Shown: positions 19,390-30,544 of the stretch, in pieces | Position numbering within the stretch: the stretch's first letter is position 1 | How the letters are laid out: each line of letters begins with the position of its first letter | Source: Gammaproteobacteria bacterium | GTDB lineage: Bacteria > Pseudomonadota > Gammaproteobacteria > UBA6429 > Thiohalophilaceae | Assembly (NCBI GenBank): GCA_016194635.1 | Contig: JACQBC010000017.1 | Coordinates: 177,036-241,035, forward strand | Length of the DNA stretch: 64,000 nt | Reading direction: 5' to 3' | Notes under the pieces: generated by a model | What the model was told of the DNA's origin: nothing | What the model saw: the letters and a program-made list of their open reading frames with translations, nothing else | Database searches by the model: none | Program-made: the position numbers and the translations under genes

Positions 19390-21942
19390 CTAAATCCAGC
19401 GCATAAAACCCAATTCAAACGGGTGGCTCAATAATTCATGGTAGGGATAGATGCGGATCTTATAATAACTCAGCCCCGGCATCTGGGGTTGTAATTTTAA
19501 CTCAAAAATATGGTTGCCCTGTTGTTGCGCGACATAGGTGAATTTTAATTGCGCATAACGGTTTACGGCGCTGAGTTCTTCTTCCGTGCTCAAGATACAT
19601 TCCACGATAACGTCCTCCGGCACCAATCCATTAAGATTAACACTGACACGAATCGGTAAGACCTCACCGTCATAAACTTGTTCCACGGCGCTATCGATCC
19701 GTTGCAAGCTAACCTCTTTCCAATGATCACGGATACGTTGTTTCCACTGCGCCAGGATACGCGCCGGTTTGGCGCCCTCCGCAGCCAATTTACGGTGTTG
19801 CCGGCACGCGGGGCCATAGCATTTATTCACGTAGTCCACCACCATGCGCTGTGAGTTGTAGGTGGGAATGCAGGACTTCATCGATTCTTTGGACAACCTT
19901 ACCCACGCCGGTGAATAACCTTGATTGTTCACATTAAAAAAGGTCGGGATGATCTCGTTCTCAAGGATATTCAATAAATCGCCCGATTCTTCCCGATCGC
20001 GCCGGTCAGAGGAAATTTGTTGTTCGTGGGGATGGATTGCCCAGCCGTTGAGGCCGTTGTAACCTTCACCCCACCAGCCATCCAATACGCTGAGATTGAT
20101 CACACCGTTAATGGCAGCCTTCTGTCCTGAAGTGCCGCTGGCTTCTAACGGGTACTGCGGTGTATTCACCCAGACATCGACCCCAGACACCAGTTTACGC
20201 GCCAAGGCCATGTCATAACCTTCCAATAAGATGAGCTTACCGATGAACTCGGGGCGCAGGGAATATTCATGGATGGTGCGGATCAATTCTTGCCCCGGTA
20301 AATCACGTGGATGTGCCTTACCGGCGAATACGATCAATACCGGACGTTGCGGATCATTTAACAATCTCGCCAGACGCTGCGGATCATTAAACATCAAAGT
20401 AGCGCGTTTATAGGTGGCAAAACGCCGCGCAAATCCCAGTACCAATACATTGGAATCGGGATGCGAGATGTATTGCGATATTCGGCCAATGATGGCCTCC
20501 GCATGGCCGGAGCGATGAAACCGATCCAAGGTGCGGTGATACACATCTTCCAGCATCTGGGTCTTCAACTCTTGACGCAAACTCCAGAAGCGGTGATCCG
20601 GAATCGCATCCAGGTTATGCCAGAATTTGGCGTTGAGTAATTCACTGCGCCACTCCCGAAACCGCATGTCGAATAAATTCACCCACTCGCGCGCCAAAAA
20701 AGTCTGCACATGCACGCCATTGGTGATATAGGTGATGGGATTTTCATCGTGGGGAATCTGCGGCCAGATATACCCTTCCATTTGTGATGCGACGCCGCCG
20801 TGGATACAGCTCACCCCGTTGTGAAAACGCGACCCACGCAAGGCCAGGGCCGTCATATTAAACGTACCATGGTTATTGGGCGTGCTTCCAAGCGAAAGAA
20901 ATTCTTGCATATCAATACCAAGCTCAGCGACATAACGAGTGAAATAATTGGTCATCTGCCCGGCATCAAAAATATCATGTCCCGCCGGTACTGGAGTGTG
21001 GGTAGTAAAGATGGTACAGCCGGCGACGTATTCCAGCGCGCTATCAAAATCCAAGCCTTGTTTTACTTGCTCGCGGCAGCGTTCGACAATCTGAAAAGCG
21101 GCATGACCCTCGTTGATGTGCCATATTGTCGGTGTAATTCCCAGGGCGCGTAACGCGCGCACCCCGCCGATACCCAAGACCATTTCCTGTTGGATTCGGG
21201 TGGTTTTATCACCGCCGTACAATTGAAAGGTTATCGAACGATCATCGCTGGTATTCACTTCAAGATCGCTGTCCAATAAATATAAATGAATGTGCCCTGC
21301 GTCGGCCTGCCAGACTTTCAATTTCACTGGACGCGAATTGATTTCCACCTCGACGCTTATCTCTACACCGTTGGTGTCGGTGGCGGGCGTGACCAGCAAT
21401 TCATCGAAGTTGATGGAGTTGTATTGCGCGATTTGATTGCCATTTCCATCGATCGACTGGCTAAAATAACCTTGACGGTATAACAATCCCACGGCAATAA
21501 ACGGGACGCCCAGATCGCTGGCGGCCTTGCAGTGGTCACCGGCGAGGATACCCAAGCCCCCGGAATAAATCGGAAAACTTTCGTGGAATCCAAACTCGGC
21601 GCAGAAATAGGCGACTAAATCCTGATCAATATCAAGCTGCTGCGCGACATGTTTGTTAATAATTTTTTCACGGTAGGTTTGGCAGCCGGATAATACCCGG
21701 TGGTATTCTTCGACATACACCTGGTCTTCAGCCGCTTCGTCTAATACCCGTTGGGCAACCCGTCGCAGAAATAATTTGGGATTATGGTGGCAGGCTTCCC
21801 ATAAAGGCGGGTCCAGCCGGTAGAAAAGGCCGCGGATACTTCGATCCCAGGTATACATCAGATCCGTGGCCAGTTGGTTTAAACCCTCTAACCGTTGCGG
21901 TACACGGGGACGAACTTCCAGTCGGTATCGAGTTTCGCTCAT
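19390..21942 (-). CDS. glgP: Alpha-glucan (glycogen) phosphorylase, GT35
   Basis: The enzyme releases glucose-1-phosphate from the non-reducing ends of glycogen using pyridoxal phosphate. The 850-residue protein belongs to the GT35 group that begins with a DUF3417-like N-terminal region (LNQLATDLMYTWDRSIRGLF) and differs from the E. coli GlgP/MalP type. The pyridoxal-phosphate Lys lies in EASGTSGQKAAINGVINLS, where the usual Met before the Lys is Gln. Other conserved parts are GFHESFPIYSGGLGILAGDH and WHINEGHAAFQ. The last 100 residues form the C-terminal beta domain of this subfamily. It stands alone on the minus strand, opposite pgi, with a divergent promoter region between them. Confidence 0.95.
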   Translation of the reverse strand: MSETRYRLEVRPRVPQRLEGLNQLATDLMYTWDRSIRGLFYRLDPPLWEACHHNPKLFLRRVAQRVLDEAAEDQVYVEEYHRVLSGCQTYREKIINKHVAQQLDIDQDLVAYFCAEFGFHESFPIYSGGLGILAGDHCKAASDLGVPFIAVGLLYRQGYFSQSIDGNGNQIAQYNSINFDELLVTPATDTNGVEISVEVEINSRPVKLKVWQADAGHIHLYLLDSDLEVNTSDDRSITFQLYGGDKTTRIQQEMVLGIGGVRALRALGITPTIWHINEGHAAFQIVERCREQVKQGLDFDSALEYVAGCTIFTTHTPVPAGHDIFDAGQMTNYFTRYVAELGIDMQEFLSLGSTPNNHGTFNMTALALRGSRFHNGVSCIHGGVASQMEGYIWPQIPHDENPITYITNGVHVQTFLAREWVNLFDMRFREWRSELLNAKFWHNLDAIPDHRFWSLRQELKTQMLEDVYHRTLDRFHRSGHAEAIIGRISQYISHPDSNVLVLGFARRFATYKRATLMFNDPQRLARLLNDPQRPVLIVFAGKAHPRDLPGQELIRTIHEYSLRPEFIGKLILLEGYDMALARKLVSGVDVWVNTPQYPLEASGTSGQKAAINGVINLSVLDGWWGEGYNGLNGWAIHPHEQQISSDRRDREESGDLLNILENEIIPTFFNVNNQGYSPAWVRLSKESMKSCIPTYNSQRMVVDYVNKCYGPACRQHRKLAAEGAKPARILAQWKQRIRDHWKEVSLQRIDSAVEQVYDGEVLPIRVSVNLNGLVPEDVIVECILSTEEELSAVNRYAQLKFTYVAQQQGNHIFELKLQPQMPGLSYYKIRIYPYHELLSHPFELGFMRWI

Positions 21943-22294
21943 GAGATCTAACTTAGATTAGGATTGTGGTTATACTAGCACGTTGCGGAAGTTAAGCGGG
22001 GATAAACACCAATTGTTCAGTCCATCGCCATGCCCGACTTCACGCAGCACCGGTATTTGCCCATAGTCAAATTAAGTAAATAGTCGGCGCATCGTCAACT
22101 ATTTTACCCTATAAGGATACACCCGCATGTTCTAAAATGGTTCATGGGTGGAGTATTCAATTCCGCGTTGCGTTTTACAAGTGCATTTTTCGCAAGTAAA
22201 ACCCCACGCCCTACCCTATCCCAGTGGAACAGAAATTGCTTTGTCGTCTTCAGACTCGTCTAAGTTACACAAGGATTCGACTAACGGTAAGTTT
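21943..22294. promoter_or_regulatory. Divergent intergenic region between glgP and pgi
   Basis: This 352-base region has no convincing gene and separates two divergent central-carbon genes. For glgP a TATAAC box on the minus strand (near 21971-21976) has a TTAACT-like hexamer upstream with a short 15-base spacer. A reading frame continues upstream of the chosen pgi ATG to 22148, but the added residues do not resemble phosphoglucose isomerase. I see no stable hairpin. Promoter assignments are tentative. Confidence 0.3.
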
Positions 22295-23968
22295 ATGAAT
22301 CGAGATCAAGCCGCACGCCGCCCCACCACACTGACGAACACACCCGCCTGGAACGCATTACAGCAGCACTATAAGTCCATCGCACAGCAACATATGCGAC
22401 AATTATTCAATGCCGACCCGCAACGGTTTGATCGTATGCATTTAATATGCAACGACATCTTGTTTGATTATTCTAAAAATATTGTTGACGAAACCACGCT
22501 GCCGTTATTATTTAATCTGGCGCGTCAGGCGGATGTATCAGGCTGGATCAACCGATTGTTTTCCGGCGATAAAATTAATCATACCGAGCAGCGGTCGGTG
22601 TTACATACTGCACTGCGCAATCTTAATGATAGTACGTTAATGGTCGATGCTGAAAATCTGCTTGCGAAGGTGCAGCACGAACTCGCACGGATGGAAACCA
22701 TCAGTGATGCAATCCGCTCGCGGCGCTGGTTAGGGTGCAACCAGCAACCTATCACCGATATTGTTAACATCGGCATCGGCGGTTCGGACCTGGGACCAAA
22801 AATGGTAACCGAGGCATTACGGCCATACGCGGCACACGATCTGCGTAATCATTTTGTGTCGAACCTGGATGAAAACCACATCCTGGATACCTTGGAATAT
22901 TTAAAACCTGAAACGACCTTATTTATCATTTCGTCAAAATCTTTTTCTACCATTGAAACCTTGATGAACGGACAAACGGCGCGCCGCTGGTTCCAAACCA
23001 CGGTGAAAGATCCCACGCAGTTACGCCACCATTTCTTGGCGGTTACCACCAACCAACAAGCCGCGGTTGAATTTGGTATTCCAGCCGAGAATATTCTACA
23101 AATCTGGGATTGGGTGGGAGGCCGCTATTCCTTGTGGTCTGCGATTGGATTGCCTATCGCCATTGCTATCGGCATGGATAATTTCCGGGAACTGTTACGC
23201 GGCGGGTTCGAAGCGGACATGCATTTTTGCACCACGGCTCTTGAAAAAAACATTCCAGTCATAATGGCGCTATTGGGTATTTGGTATAACAACTTCTTTG
23301 GTGCCAAGAACTATGCCATCTTACCCTATGATGAACATATGAAAAGTTTCTCGGCCTATTTGCAACAAGCCGATATGGAAAGCAACGGTAAATCCGTGGA
23401 TCGCGAGGGCAACCCGGTAGGATATTCGACCGGACCGGTAATCTTTGGTGAAATTGGGATCAAAGGCCAACATGCGTTTTACCAATTGCTGCACCAAGGC
23501 ACCCAATTGATCCCAGCGGATTTTCTCGCTCCGATCACCGACCATAAGCCCATTGCTGAACACCACCGCGCCTTAATGGCCAATGTCTTTGCCCAAACCG
23601 AGGCCTTAATGAAAGGGCGAACAGCGGACGAAGTGATGTATGAAATGAAACAGCAAGGCCTGTCGAAAGAACAGATCGATCGTCTGTTACCCTACCGCGT
23701 ATTTGACGGCAACCGTCCGAGCAATACATTTTTATTTCAAACCCTTGCACCTCGCACCCTGGGCAGCCTGATCGCCTTTTATGAACACAAAATATTCGTG
23801 CAAGGCATTATTTGGAATTTAAATTCGTTCGATCAATGGGGGGTCGAATTGGGTAAGAAATTATCCAAGGAAATCATAGATGAATTGCATCACGACGCGC
23901 CGAGTACCCACCACGACGCGTCCACCAATGGGTTAATAAATTATTATAAACGCAAACGCCCTGGATGA
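22295..23968 (+). CDS. pgi: Glucose-6-phosphate isomerase
   Basis: Pgi interconverts glucose-6-phosphate and fructose-6-phosphate and so links glycogen turnover to glycolysis and gluconeogenesis. The 557-residue protein has IGIGGSDLGPKMVTEAL, ISSKSFSTIETL and the signature DWVGGRYSLWSAIGLP. The catalytic Glu, His and Lys are expected in GNPVGYSTGPVIFGEIGIKG, HQGTQLIPADF and the C-terminal WGVELGKKLSKE; all are present. I chose ATG 22295 (MNRDQAARRP) because the upstream in-frame extension is not family-like. It lies opposite glgP and converges with the acyltransferase gene. Confidence 0.96.
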   Translation: MNRDQAARRPTTLTNTPAWNALQQHYKSIAQQHMRQLFNADPQRFDRMHLICNDILFDYSKNIVDETTLPLLFNLARQADVSGWINRLFSGDKINHTEQRSVLHTALRNLNDSTLMVDAENLLAKVQHELARMETISDAIRSRRWLGCNQQPITDIVNIGIGGSDLGPKMVTEALRPYAAHDLRNHFVSNLDENHILDTLEYLKPETTLFIISSKSFSTIETLMNGQTARRWFQTTVKDPTQLRHHFLAVTTNQQAAVEFGIPAENILQIWDWVGGRYSLWSAIGLPIAIAIGMDNFRELLRGGFEADMHFCTTALEKNIPVIMALLGIWYNNFFGAKNYAILPYDEHMKSFSAYLQQADMESNGKSVDREGNPVGYSTGPVIFGEIGIKGQHAFYQLLHQGTQLIPADFLAPITDHKPIAEHHRALMANVFAQTEALMKGRTADEVMYEMKQQGLSKEQIDRLLPYRVFDGNRPSNTFLFQTLAPRTLGSLIAFYEHKIFVQGIIWNLNSFDQWGVELGKKLSKEIIDELHHDAPSTHHDASTNGLINYYKRKRPG

Positions 23969-23993
23969 CCGGCCAGGCACGGCAATACCGTCA

Positions 23994-25931
23994 TTACGAC
24001 GACGACTCAAACACTCTCGAAAACAGAGGCGCTAGGCCCAAAGTGGCGCGTGGAACTAAATGATTGCTGTCTTTGTAAAGAGACACACCGTCGTGTGCAT
24101 TAATACAAGTGCCACTGGCACACAATAACGCGGCGGGATCGAGCATTACCGCGGTCGTGTTCTGGGTTGCAGCCGTCAGCAGCTCTAAGGCCGGTGCGGC
24201 GTACTGCCGGTGTTGTAACAGGGTTTGGCTCAGCGTCATCGGTTTGTGAAGAAACCAATGCCGGGCCATGTACAGCGGCACGGAATAGCGGTAGACCGGC
24301 ACCGGCAATAACACATACACCGCTTTTTGCTGCGCAACCCATTGCTGGATATCGTGCCGCAGTTGTTGCTGGGCAAATTGCACCGCGGCGTGCGCAGAGT
24401 CAAACCGCGCACAACCGGCACTGGCATTACACACGGTGGGTTGACCGCTGCCCGTAAAAATATCGTCTCGAAAATACGTCGACCAAATACTCCCCAAGAC
24501 AACCGCATGAATATCCGGTTGCAACGCGCGCTGGAATACCTTTTCATTAAAACCGGCACAATCATACCCTGGTTGAATACGATTCAGATGGCGTATGGGT
24601 ACACAACCGCCGGAACCGGCGATTATGATTTGATAACCATGATTTTTTCCCTGCCGCAGGAGATCCATTAAGACCGGGTACCATTGTTCAATATGTGAAT
24701 CCCCCCAAAACAGCACTTTACGGGGGGCCGGCTCACCCAACATACACAATTGATCAACGAATTGACATTTGCCGGGATAATCCCACGCATTGAGTTGCTG
24801 CTCATTCGCGGCAATTTTTTCCCGTAGCTCCGGAGCTGCACGTTGCGCGACTCCGCCATTGAGCCACAGCCACCCGCAGGGGATGGCAACCGCCAACGAC
24901 ACGACCGCATATTTCAAAAGATACGTTGGAGGTCGTACGGTTGGCGCGCCCTTACGCAACGGTGTTTCAACTAACCGCCAGGACCCATAGGCCAATAGTA
25001 TTGCAATGCCAAGTAATAAACACAGTGTTAGCAAGGTGAGTTCAATCTCGCTATAACGCGCCGCGATCAACACCGGCCAGTGCCATAGGTAAAAAGAATA
25101 TGAAATCCTGCCGAAAAACTGTATAACAGAATTGCGCAGCAGTATCCCAGGATTACCCGCCGCGATCACCATGCTGGTGCCGAGCACCGGTAGCAGCGCA
25201 TACCAGCCCGGATAGGCCAGATCCGCTGTGTAAACCAGCGCCGCACATCCAATTAAAATAATCCCGCCATTGTAACGATTGAGATTTTTATTTAAGTGCT
25301 GCGCATAAAGGTAAACCAGTGCCCCGGCAAAAAATTCCCAGCCGCGCGCCGGCAGCAAATAAAACGCCGCGCTGGGATACCACTGACTCTGGACTACGGA
25401 TAACAGCAATGAAATGACAAAACCCAGTCCGATCCCGGGCTTTAGAAACTTCCCCGAGTTAAACCGCTGCAAGGCGGACACCAACAACGGAAATACCAGG
25501 TAATATTGCCATTCCACGGATAATGACCAGGTATGCAGCAACCATTTTTGATGTGATTCAACATCAAAATACCCACTCTCCAGCCAATAGATAATATTGG
25601 AAACAAAGGCGACCGATCCGACGGCGTGTTTTCCCAAGCCTTTATAATCCACGGGCGGCAGGTAAAACCACCCCGCCAGACAGACCAAAACAACCATCAC
25701 CACCAAGGCCGGAATGATCCGGCGTGCCCGCGCCGCATAAAATCCCAGTAGCGAAAAACGGCCCGCCGCCGATAGGCTAAGGATGATCTGCGTCATCAAA
25801 TAACCCGATATTACAAAAAATACATCGACCCCAACATAACCGCCATGCAGCCCTGGAATTCCAAAGTGGTAGAGGACAACGGCGATAACCGCAACCGCTC
25901 TCAGGCCGTTGATCTCTTTACGGAATTCTAT
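23994..25931 (-). CDS. Acyltransferase 3 with SGNH domain (OafA/YrhL type), damaged or non-canonical start
   Basis: Proteins of this type O-acetylate cell-surface glycans such as LPS O-antigen or peptidoglycan. An integral membrane acyltransferase domain of about ten helices (to about residue 370) is followed by an extracytoplasmic SGNH-like domain with KVLFWGDSHIEQWYPVL and, near the end, KDSNHLVPRA. Homology to the family begins at FRKEINGLRAVAVIAVVLYHFG, read from about 25925, but this frame has no ATG, GTG or TTG between a TAG at 25944-25946 and a TTG at 25799. ATA occupies 25929-25931, where ATG is expected. Starting at 25799 would lose the first helix and the conserved NGLRA segment. 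A dispersed repeat lies directly upstream. It is either expressed from a rare start or is a recent pseudogene. Confidence 0.8.
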   Translation of the reverse strand: MEFRKEINGLRAVAVIAVVLYHFGIPGLHGGYVGVDVFFVISGYLMTQIILSLSAAGRFSLLGFYAARARRIIPALVVMVVLVCLAGWFYLPPVDYKGLGKHAVGSVAFVSNIIYWLESGYFDVESHQKWLLHTWSLSVEWQYYLVFPLLVSALQRFNSGKFLKPGIGLGFVISLLLSVVQSQWYPSAAFYLLPARGWEFFAGALVYLYAQHLNKNLNRYNGGIILIGCAALVYTADLAYPGWYALLPVLGTSMVIAAGNPGILLRNSVIQFFGRISYSFYLWHWPVLIAARYSEIELTLLTLCLLLGIAILLAYGSWRLVETPLRKGAPTVRPPTYLLKYAVVSLAVAIPCGWLWLNGGVAQRAAPELREKIAANEQQLNAWDYPGKCQFVDQLCMLGEPAPRKVLFWGDSHIEQWYPVLMDLLRQGKNHGYQIIIAGSGGCVPIRHLNRIQPGYDCAGFNEKVFQRALQPDIHAVVLGSIWSTYFRDDIFTGSGQPTVCNASAGCARFDSAHAAVQFAQQQLRHDIQQWVAQQKAVYVLLPVPVYRYSVPLYMARHWFLHKPMTLSQTLLQHRQYAAPALELLTAATQNTTAVMLDPAALLCASGTCINAHDGVSLYKDSNHLVPRATLGLAPLFSRVFESSS

Positions 25932-25996
25932 TGGCTTGGCTCCCTATTGATTACTGAGTCACATGGAAAAGATACCCCCCCACCAATATCAAAAAG

Positions 25997-26188
25997 ATTG
26001 ATTTTGACATGCCCTTGCCCTGCGCGGCGTTCCACCAAAAATTTTACTACCTCCTCAAGGTGAAATCCCTGGAGGGAAATTATTTCGTGAGAAAGAAATT
26101 TCCTGCGAAAGTGTTCTACAACCCCGGATCGGACTAAACGTAATCCTACCTCACCGGAGCGGCTCAAACCCACCAAAAGGGATTACTC
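25997..26188 (+). repeat. Dispersed repeat copy A with a protein-coding remnant
   Basis: This segment matches the segment at 60408-60630 (opposite orientation). In the plus-strand frame 25997-26137 it encodes a 46-residue tail beginning IDFDMPLPCAAFHQ and containing KVKSLEGNYFVRKKFPAK, ending at TAA 26135-26137. Between the two copies I count about 13 synonymous and 4 non-synonymous codon differences across roughly 39 aligned codons, which supports this frame as formerly coding. A further shared block of about 50 bases follows the stop. The frame is closed upstream by TGA near 25958, so this copy is a fragment. I cannot name the protein. It lies between tRNA-Ser and the acyltransferase start. 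Confidence 0.7.
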
Positions 26189-26299
26189 CTTAATTTGATC
26201 CCCTGAAAATATTACAGGCCAACGTCTGAAACGTGGGGAATTGGTGCGAATATAGATCATTCAAAATAAATTTTATTATCAATCAATCATGGCATCAAT
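26189..26299. other. Spacer between repeat A and tRNA-Ser, nothing recognised
   Basis: This AT-rich stretch just downstream of the tRNA 3' end has no gene that I can support. No copy of the tRNA 3' end, which would mark an attachment site, is visible here or near the acyltransferase. Confidence 0.4.
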
Positions 26300-26387
26300 T
26301 GGCGGAGAGGGAGGGATTCGAACCCCCGGACCCTCGCGAGTCAACGGTTTTCAAGACCGCCGCATTAGACCGCTCTGCCACCTCTCC
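26300..26387 (-). tRNA. tRNA-Ser (anticodon UGA), CCA encoded
   Basis: Read on the minus strand the gene begins GGAGAGGTGGCAGAGCGG and ends CCTCTCCG followed by encoded CCA. The seven-base acceptor stem pairs perfectly. The anticodon loop contains TTGAAAA with anticodon TGA, so it decodes UCA. The long variable arm (between the anticodon stem and the GGTTCGAATCC T-loop) is typical of class II serine tRNAs. In E. coli the UGA tRNA-Ser gene serT also lies next to yccA, as here, so the placement is ancestral. Confidence 0.96.
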
Positions 26388-26551
26388 AAACGCACCTCTG
26401 GGCTGGCGCCTGGCCCGTAAGGGCTGAGGAGAATACCCCAATTAGATAGCGGAATCTACTTGTAACAAGCACTTAGCGTCCCAATATCGGGGGTTGTAAT
26501 TGTGGTTTATTACGGTATCCTAGTGTTAGTTGAAACTTAAGAGGTATTGAT

Positions 26552-27223
26552 ATGTTCAATAATCAAACAGTTGTTACTCGCCCCCGCGAGTCCGTACTGG
26601 AGACCAATAAGGTATTGCGGAATACCTATTCGCTGTTATCGATGACCTTGTTGTTCAGTGGCCTCACGGCAGCCGTCTCAACTTCATTGAATATGGGTCC
26701 TTGGACGTATCTCATCTCCATCATCGCCGCCATGGTGATGGCAATTTTCGTACTACCCCGCACCGCGAACTCGTCGACCGGCGTGTTAGTGGTATTTGCC
26801 ATCACAGGTTTATTCGGCTTCGCCCTTGGCCCCATTTTATCAATGTACTTGCACATGGCCCATGGCGGCAGAATCATCGCCACCGCCTTTGGCGGTACCG
26901 GTGTGATCTTCCTAGCCCTGTCGGCCTATGTATTAACCACCCGCAAGGATTTCAGTTTTGTCGGTGGTTTTTTGATGGTCGGTCTGTTAACACTGTTCGT
27001 GCTGTCGCTGGTAAATCTCTTTATCGGAATGCCGATCTTGTCGCTGGCCATTTCCGGCGCGGTGATCTTGATCTTCAGCGGATTTATCCTGTTTGATACC
27101 AGCCGCATCATTCATGGCGGTGAAACCAACTATCTATTCGCCACGGTGGCGTTATATATGGATATCTTTAATATTTTTATCAGTCTATTGCAGATCCTTG
27201 GCATCATGGGCAGCGATGATTAA
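26552..27223 (+). CDS. Bax inhibitor-1 family membrane protein (YccA-like)
   Basis: BI-1 family proteins are seven-helix membrane proteins; E. coli YccA interacts with and modulates the FtsH protease. The 223-residue protein has a short cytoplasmic N-terminus (RPRESVLETNKVLRNTYSLL) and seven hydrophobic segments. The conserved C-terminal region ILFDTSRIIHGGETNYLFATVALYMDIFNIF carries the di-aspartyl-type residues of the family (quoted here as ILFDTSRI and YMDIFNIF). GAGGT about eight bases before the ATG is a good ribosome-binding site. A strong terminator follows at 27251. Confidence 0.92.
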   Translation: MFNNQTVVTRPRESVLETNKVLRNTYSLLSMTLLFSGLTAAVSTSLNMGPWTYLISIIAAMVMAIFVLPRTANSSTGVLVVFAITGLFGFALGPILSMYLHMAHGGRIIATAFGGTGVIFLALSAYVLTTRKDFSFVGGFLMVGLLTLFVLSLVNLFIGMPILSLAISGAVILIFSGFILFDTSRIIHGGETNYLFATVALYMDIFNIFISLLQILGIMGSDD

Positions 27224-27250
27224 TGGTGACTCTGTTATTTGAGAGACAAC

Positions 27251-27282
27251 CAAAGGCCCCGACGAGCGGGGCCTTTGCTTTT
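27251..27282 (+). terminator. Rho-independent terminator after the BI-1 gene
   Basis: A perfect ten-base stem (CAAAGGCCCC paired with GGGGCCTTTG) with a seven-base loop is followed by CTTTT. It lies 27 bases after the stop of the YccA-like gene and would separate it from the small gene at 27301. Confidence 0.9.
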
Positions 27283-27300
27283 ACCCTGTAGGGATAACCC

Positions 27301-27486
27301 GTGGAAAACACCTTTTATAAAATCGTCGCCGCCATTTTTATGGGATTAATGATCTTGTTTTTATGGCCACGCGTAAAATTCGCTATGCAGAACAGCCCCA
27401 AAGGCGAACGCAAGGATTGGCAGACCTTCGCGCTTTTAATTGCGGGCGTGGTGTTGTTTGTAGTGCTTTTAATCACAGTACGGTAA
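27301..27486 (+). CDS. Small two-helix membrane protein, unknown function
   Basis: The 61-residue product starts at GTG (MENTFYKIVAAIFMG). It has two hydrophobic helices, about residues 6-22 and 43-59, joined by a charged loop (QNSPKGERKDWQT), a common pattern for small inner-membrane proteins. A GTAGGG-like site precedes the start. I do not recognise the family. It lies between the terminator of the YccA-like gene and the converging serS, so it would need its own promoter or read-through. Confidence 0.55.
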   Translation: MENTFYKIVAAIFMGLMILFLWPRVKFAMQNSPKGERKDWQTFALLIAGVVLFVVLLITVR

Positions 27487-27517
27487 TCTACAGCCGCAGT
27501 GGAGGATGTGTCGCTAA

Positions 27518-29203
<1,686 letters not shown>

Positions 29204-29207
<4 letters not shown>

Positions 29208-30544
29208 GGCTTGGCTTTCGCCTGTTGGTCCAAATTACGCAGGAAGACCAGGCGCTCTTTGATCTTTTTCTCGAAGCCAAACTCGGTCGGTTGGTAATAC
29301 GATTTGTCCGGCATACCCTCCGGTAAATACTGTTCGCCCGCGGCGTAGGCATGCGGTTCGTCATGGGCGTAGCGGTATTGGGTACCGTGGTTCAACGCTG
29401 CCATCAATGCGGTGGGAGCATTACGTAAATGCAACGGCACTTCGAGCGAACCATACTGTTTGATATCCGCCGACATGGCGTTAAACGCGCAATACACGGC
29501 GTTACTCTTCGGCACACACGCCAGATACACCACGGCCTGCGCCAGGGCCAATTCCCCTTCGGGCGAACCCAGGCGTTGCTGCACCTCCCAGGCATTCAGT
29601 GCCAGGTTGAGCGCCTGGGGATCGGCGTTGCCGATGTCTTCGCTGGCGATGCGGACCAATCGTCGTGCTAAGTAAATTGGATCACAACCGCCATCCAACA
29701 TCCGCACCAGCCAATACAACGCGGCATCCGGCGCCGAACCGCGTACACTTTTATGCAAGGCGGATATCTGATCATAAAAATAATCGCCTTGTTTATCAAA
29801 ACGGCGCAGCGACTGGGTCAATACACTGCTTAACACCGCTTGATCAATGATCGTCTGGTTATCATGCTCCGCCGCCAGGTCGGCGGCGATTTCCAATAAA
29901 TTTAAAGCACGGCGCGCGTCGCCGTCCGCGGCCTGCGCAAGCTGATCACGTAGCTCCACAACCATGCTCACGCGGAGCTGGCCTAAACCCTGCACGCCGT
30001 CATCCAGAGCGCGATCAATGATGGCGCGGATATCCGCGCTGTCCAGGGGTTTTAATACGTAGACCTTGGCGCGCGACAACAGGGCGTTATTCAATTCAAA
30101 CGAGGGATTTTCGGTGGTGGCGCCGATCAAGATCACCGTGCCGTCTTCGACAAAAGGTAAAAAAGCATCTTGTTGGGCTTTATTAAAACGGTGAACTTCA
30201 TCCACAAATAACACACTACGGCGCTGATCGCGTTGCCGAACCATCTGCGCCCGCTCGATCGCAGCGCGGATATCTTTTACTCCAGCCAATACTGCTGCGA
30301 TACTGATAAATTCGGCGTCGCATTGAGTGGCAATCAATCGTGCCAAGGTGGTCTTACCCGTGCCTGGTGGCCCCCACAAGATCATCGAATGGAGTTTGCC
30401 CGCGCTGATCGCCTGATATAACGGCTTACCCGGCGCAAGTAAATGGCGTTGGCCGCTCACCTGCTGCAGATGTTGTGGCCGCATGCGATCCGCCAGAGGT
30501 TGGAAGCGACTCTCGGTGGACGCTGTAAATAAATCCCCCATCAT
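29204..30544 (-). CDS. rarA: Replication-associated recombination protein A (MgsA/RarA AAA+ ATPase)
   Basis: RarA is an AAA+ ATPase, related to clamp loaders, that acts at stalled replication forks. The protein of 446 residues has Walker [15 protein letters not shown] near residue 60, Walker [21 protein letters not shown], and sensor 1 [14 protein letters not shown]. The C-terminal half carries the RarA tetramerisation region with [21 protein letters not shown]. It overlaps lolA by four bases upstream and crcB by four bases downstream, in the arrangement also found in E. coli (lolA-rarA-serS) except for the inserted crcB. Confidence 0.97.

Noticed and set aside
22148..22294. 49-codon upstream extension of pgi
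   Set aside because: Homologues start near MNRDQAARRP and the extension is not family-like; the region probably holds the promoter.
25928..26176. Open frame on the minus strand of repeat A (82 codons), also open in repeat B
   Set aside because: Between the two copies the codon changes in this frame are mostly amino-acid changing, whereas the opposite frame shows mostly silent changes. The real coding frame is on the other strand.
26300..26387. tRNA-Ser as a prophage or island attachment site
   Set aside because: No integrase gene and no duplicated tRNA 3' end are visible nearby, and the neighbouring yccA-like gene is ancestral, so an island is not supported.
26233..26427. Plus-strand open frame of 64 codons
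   Set aside because: It lies across the antisense strand of tRNA-Ser; the protein-like text is a translation of the tRNA.
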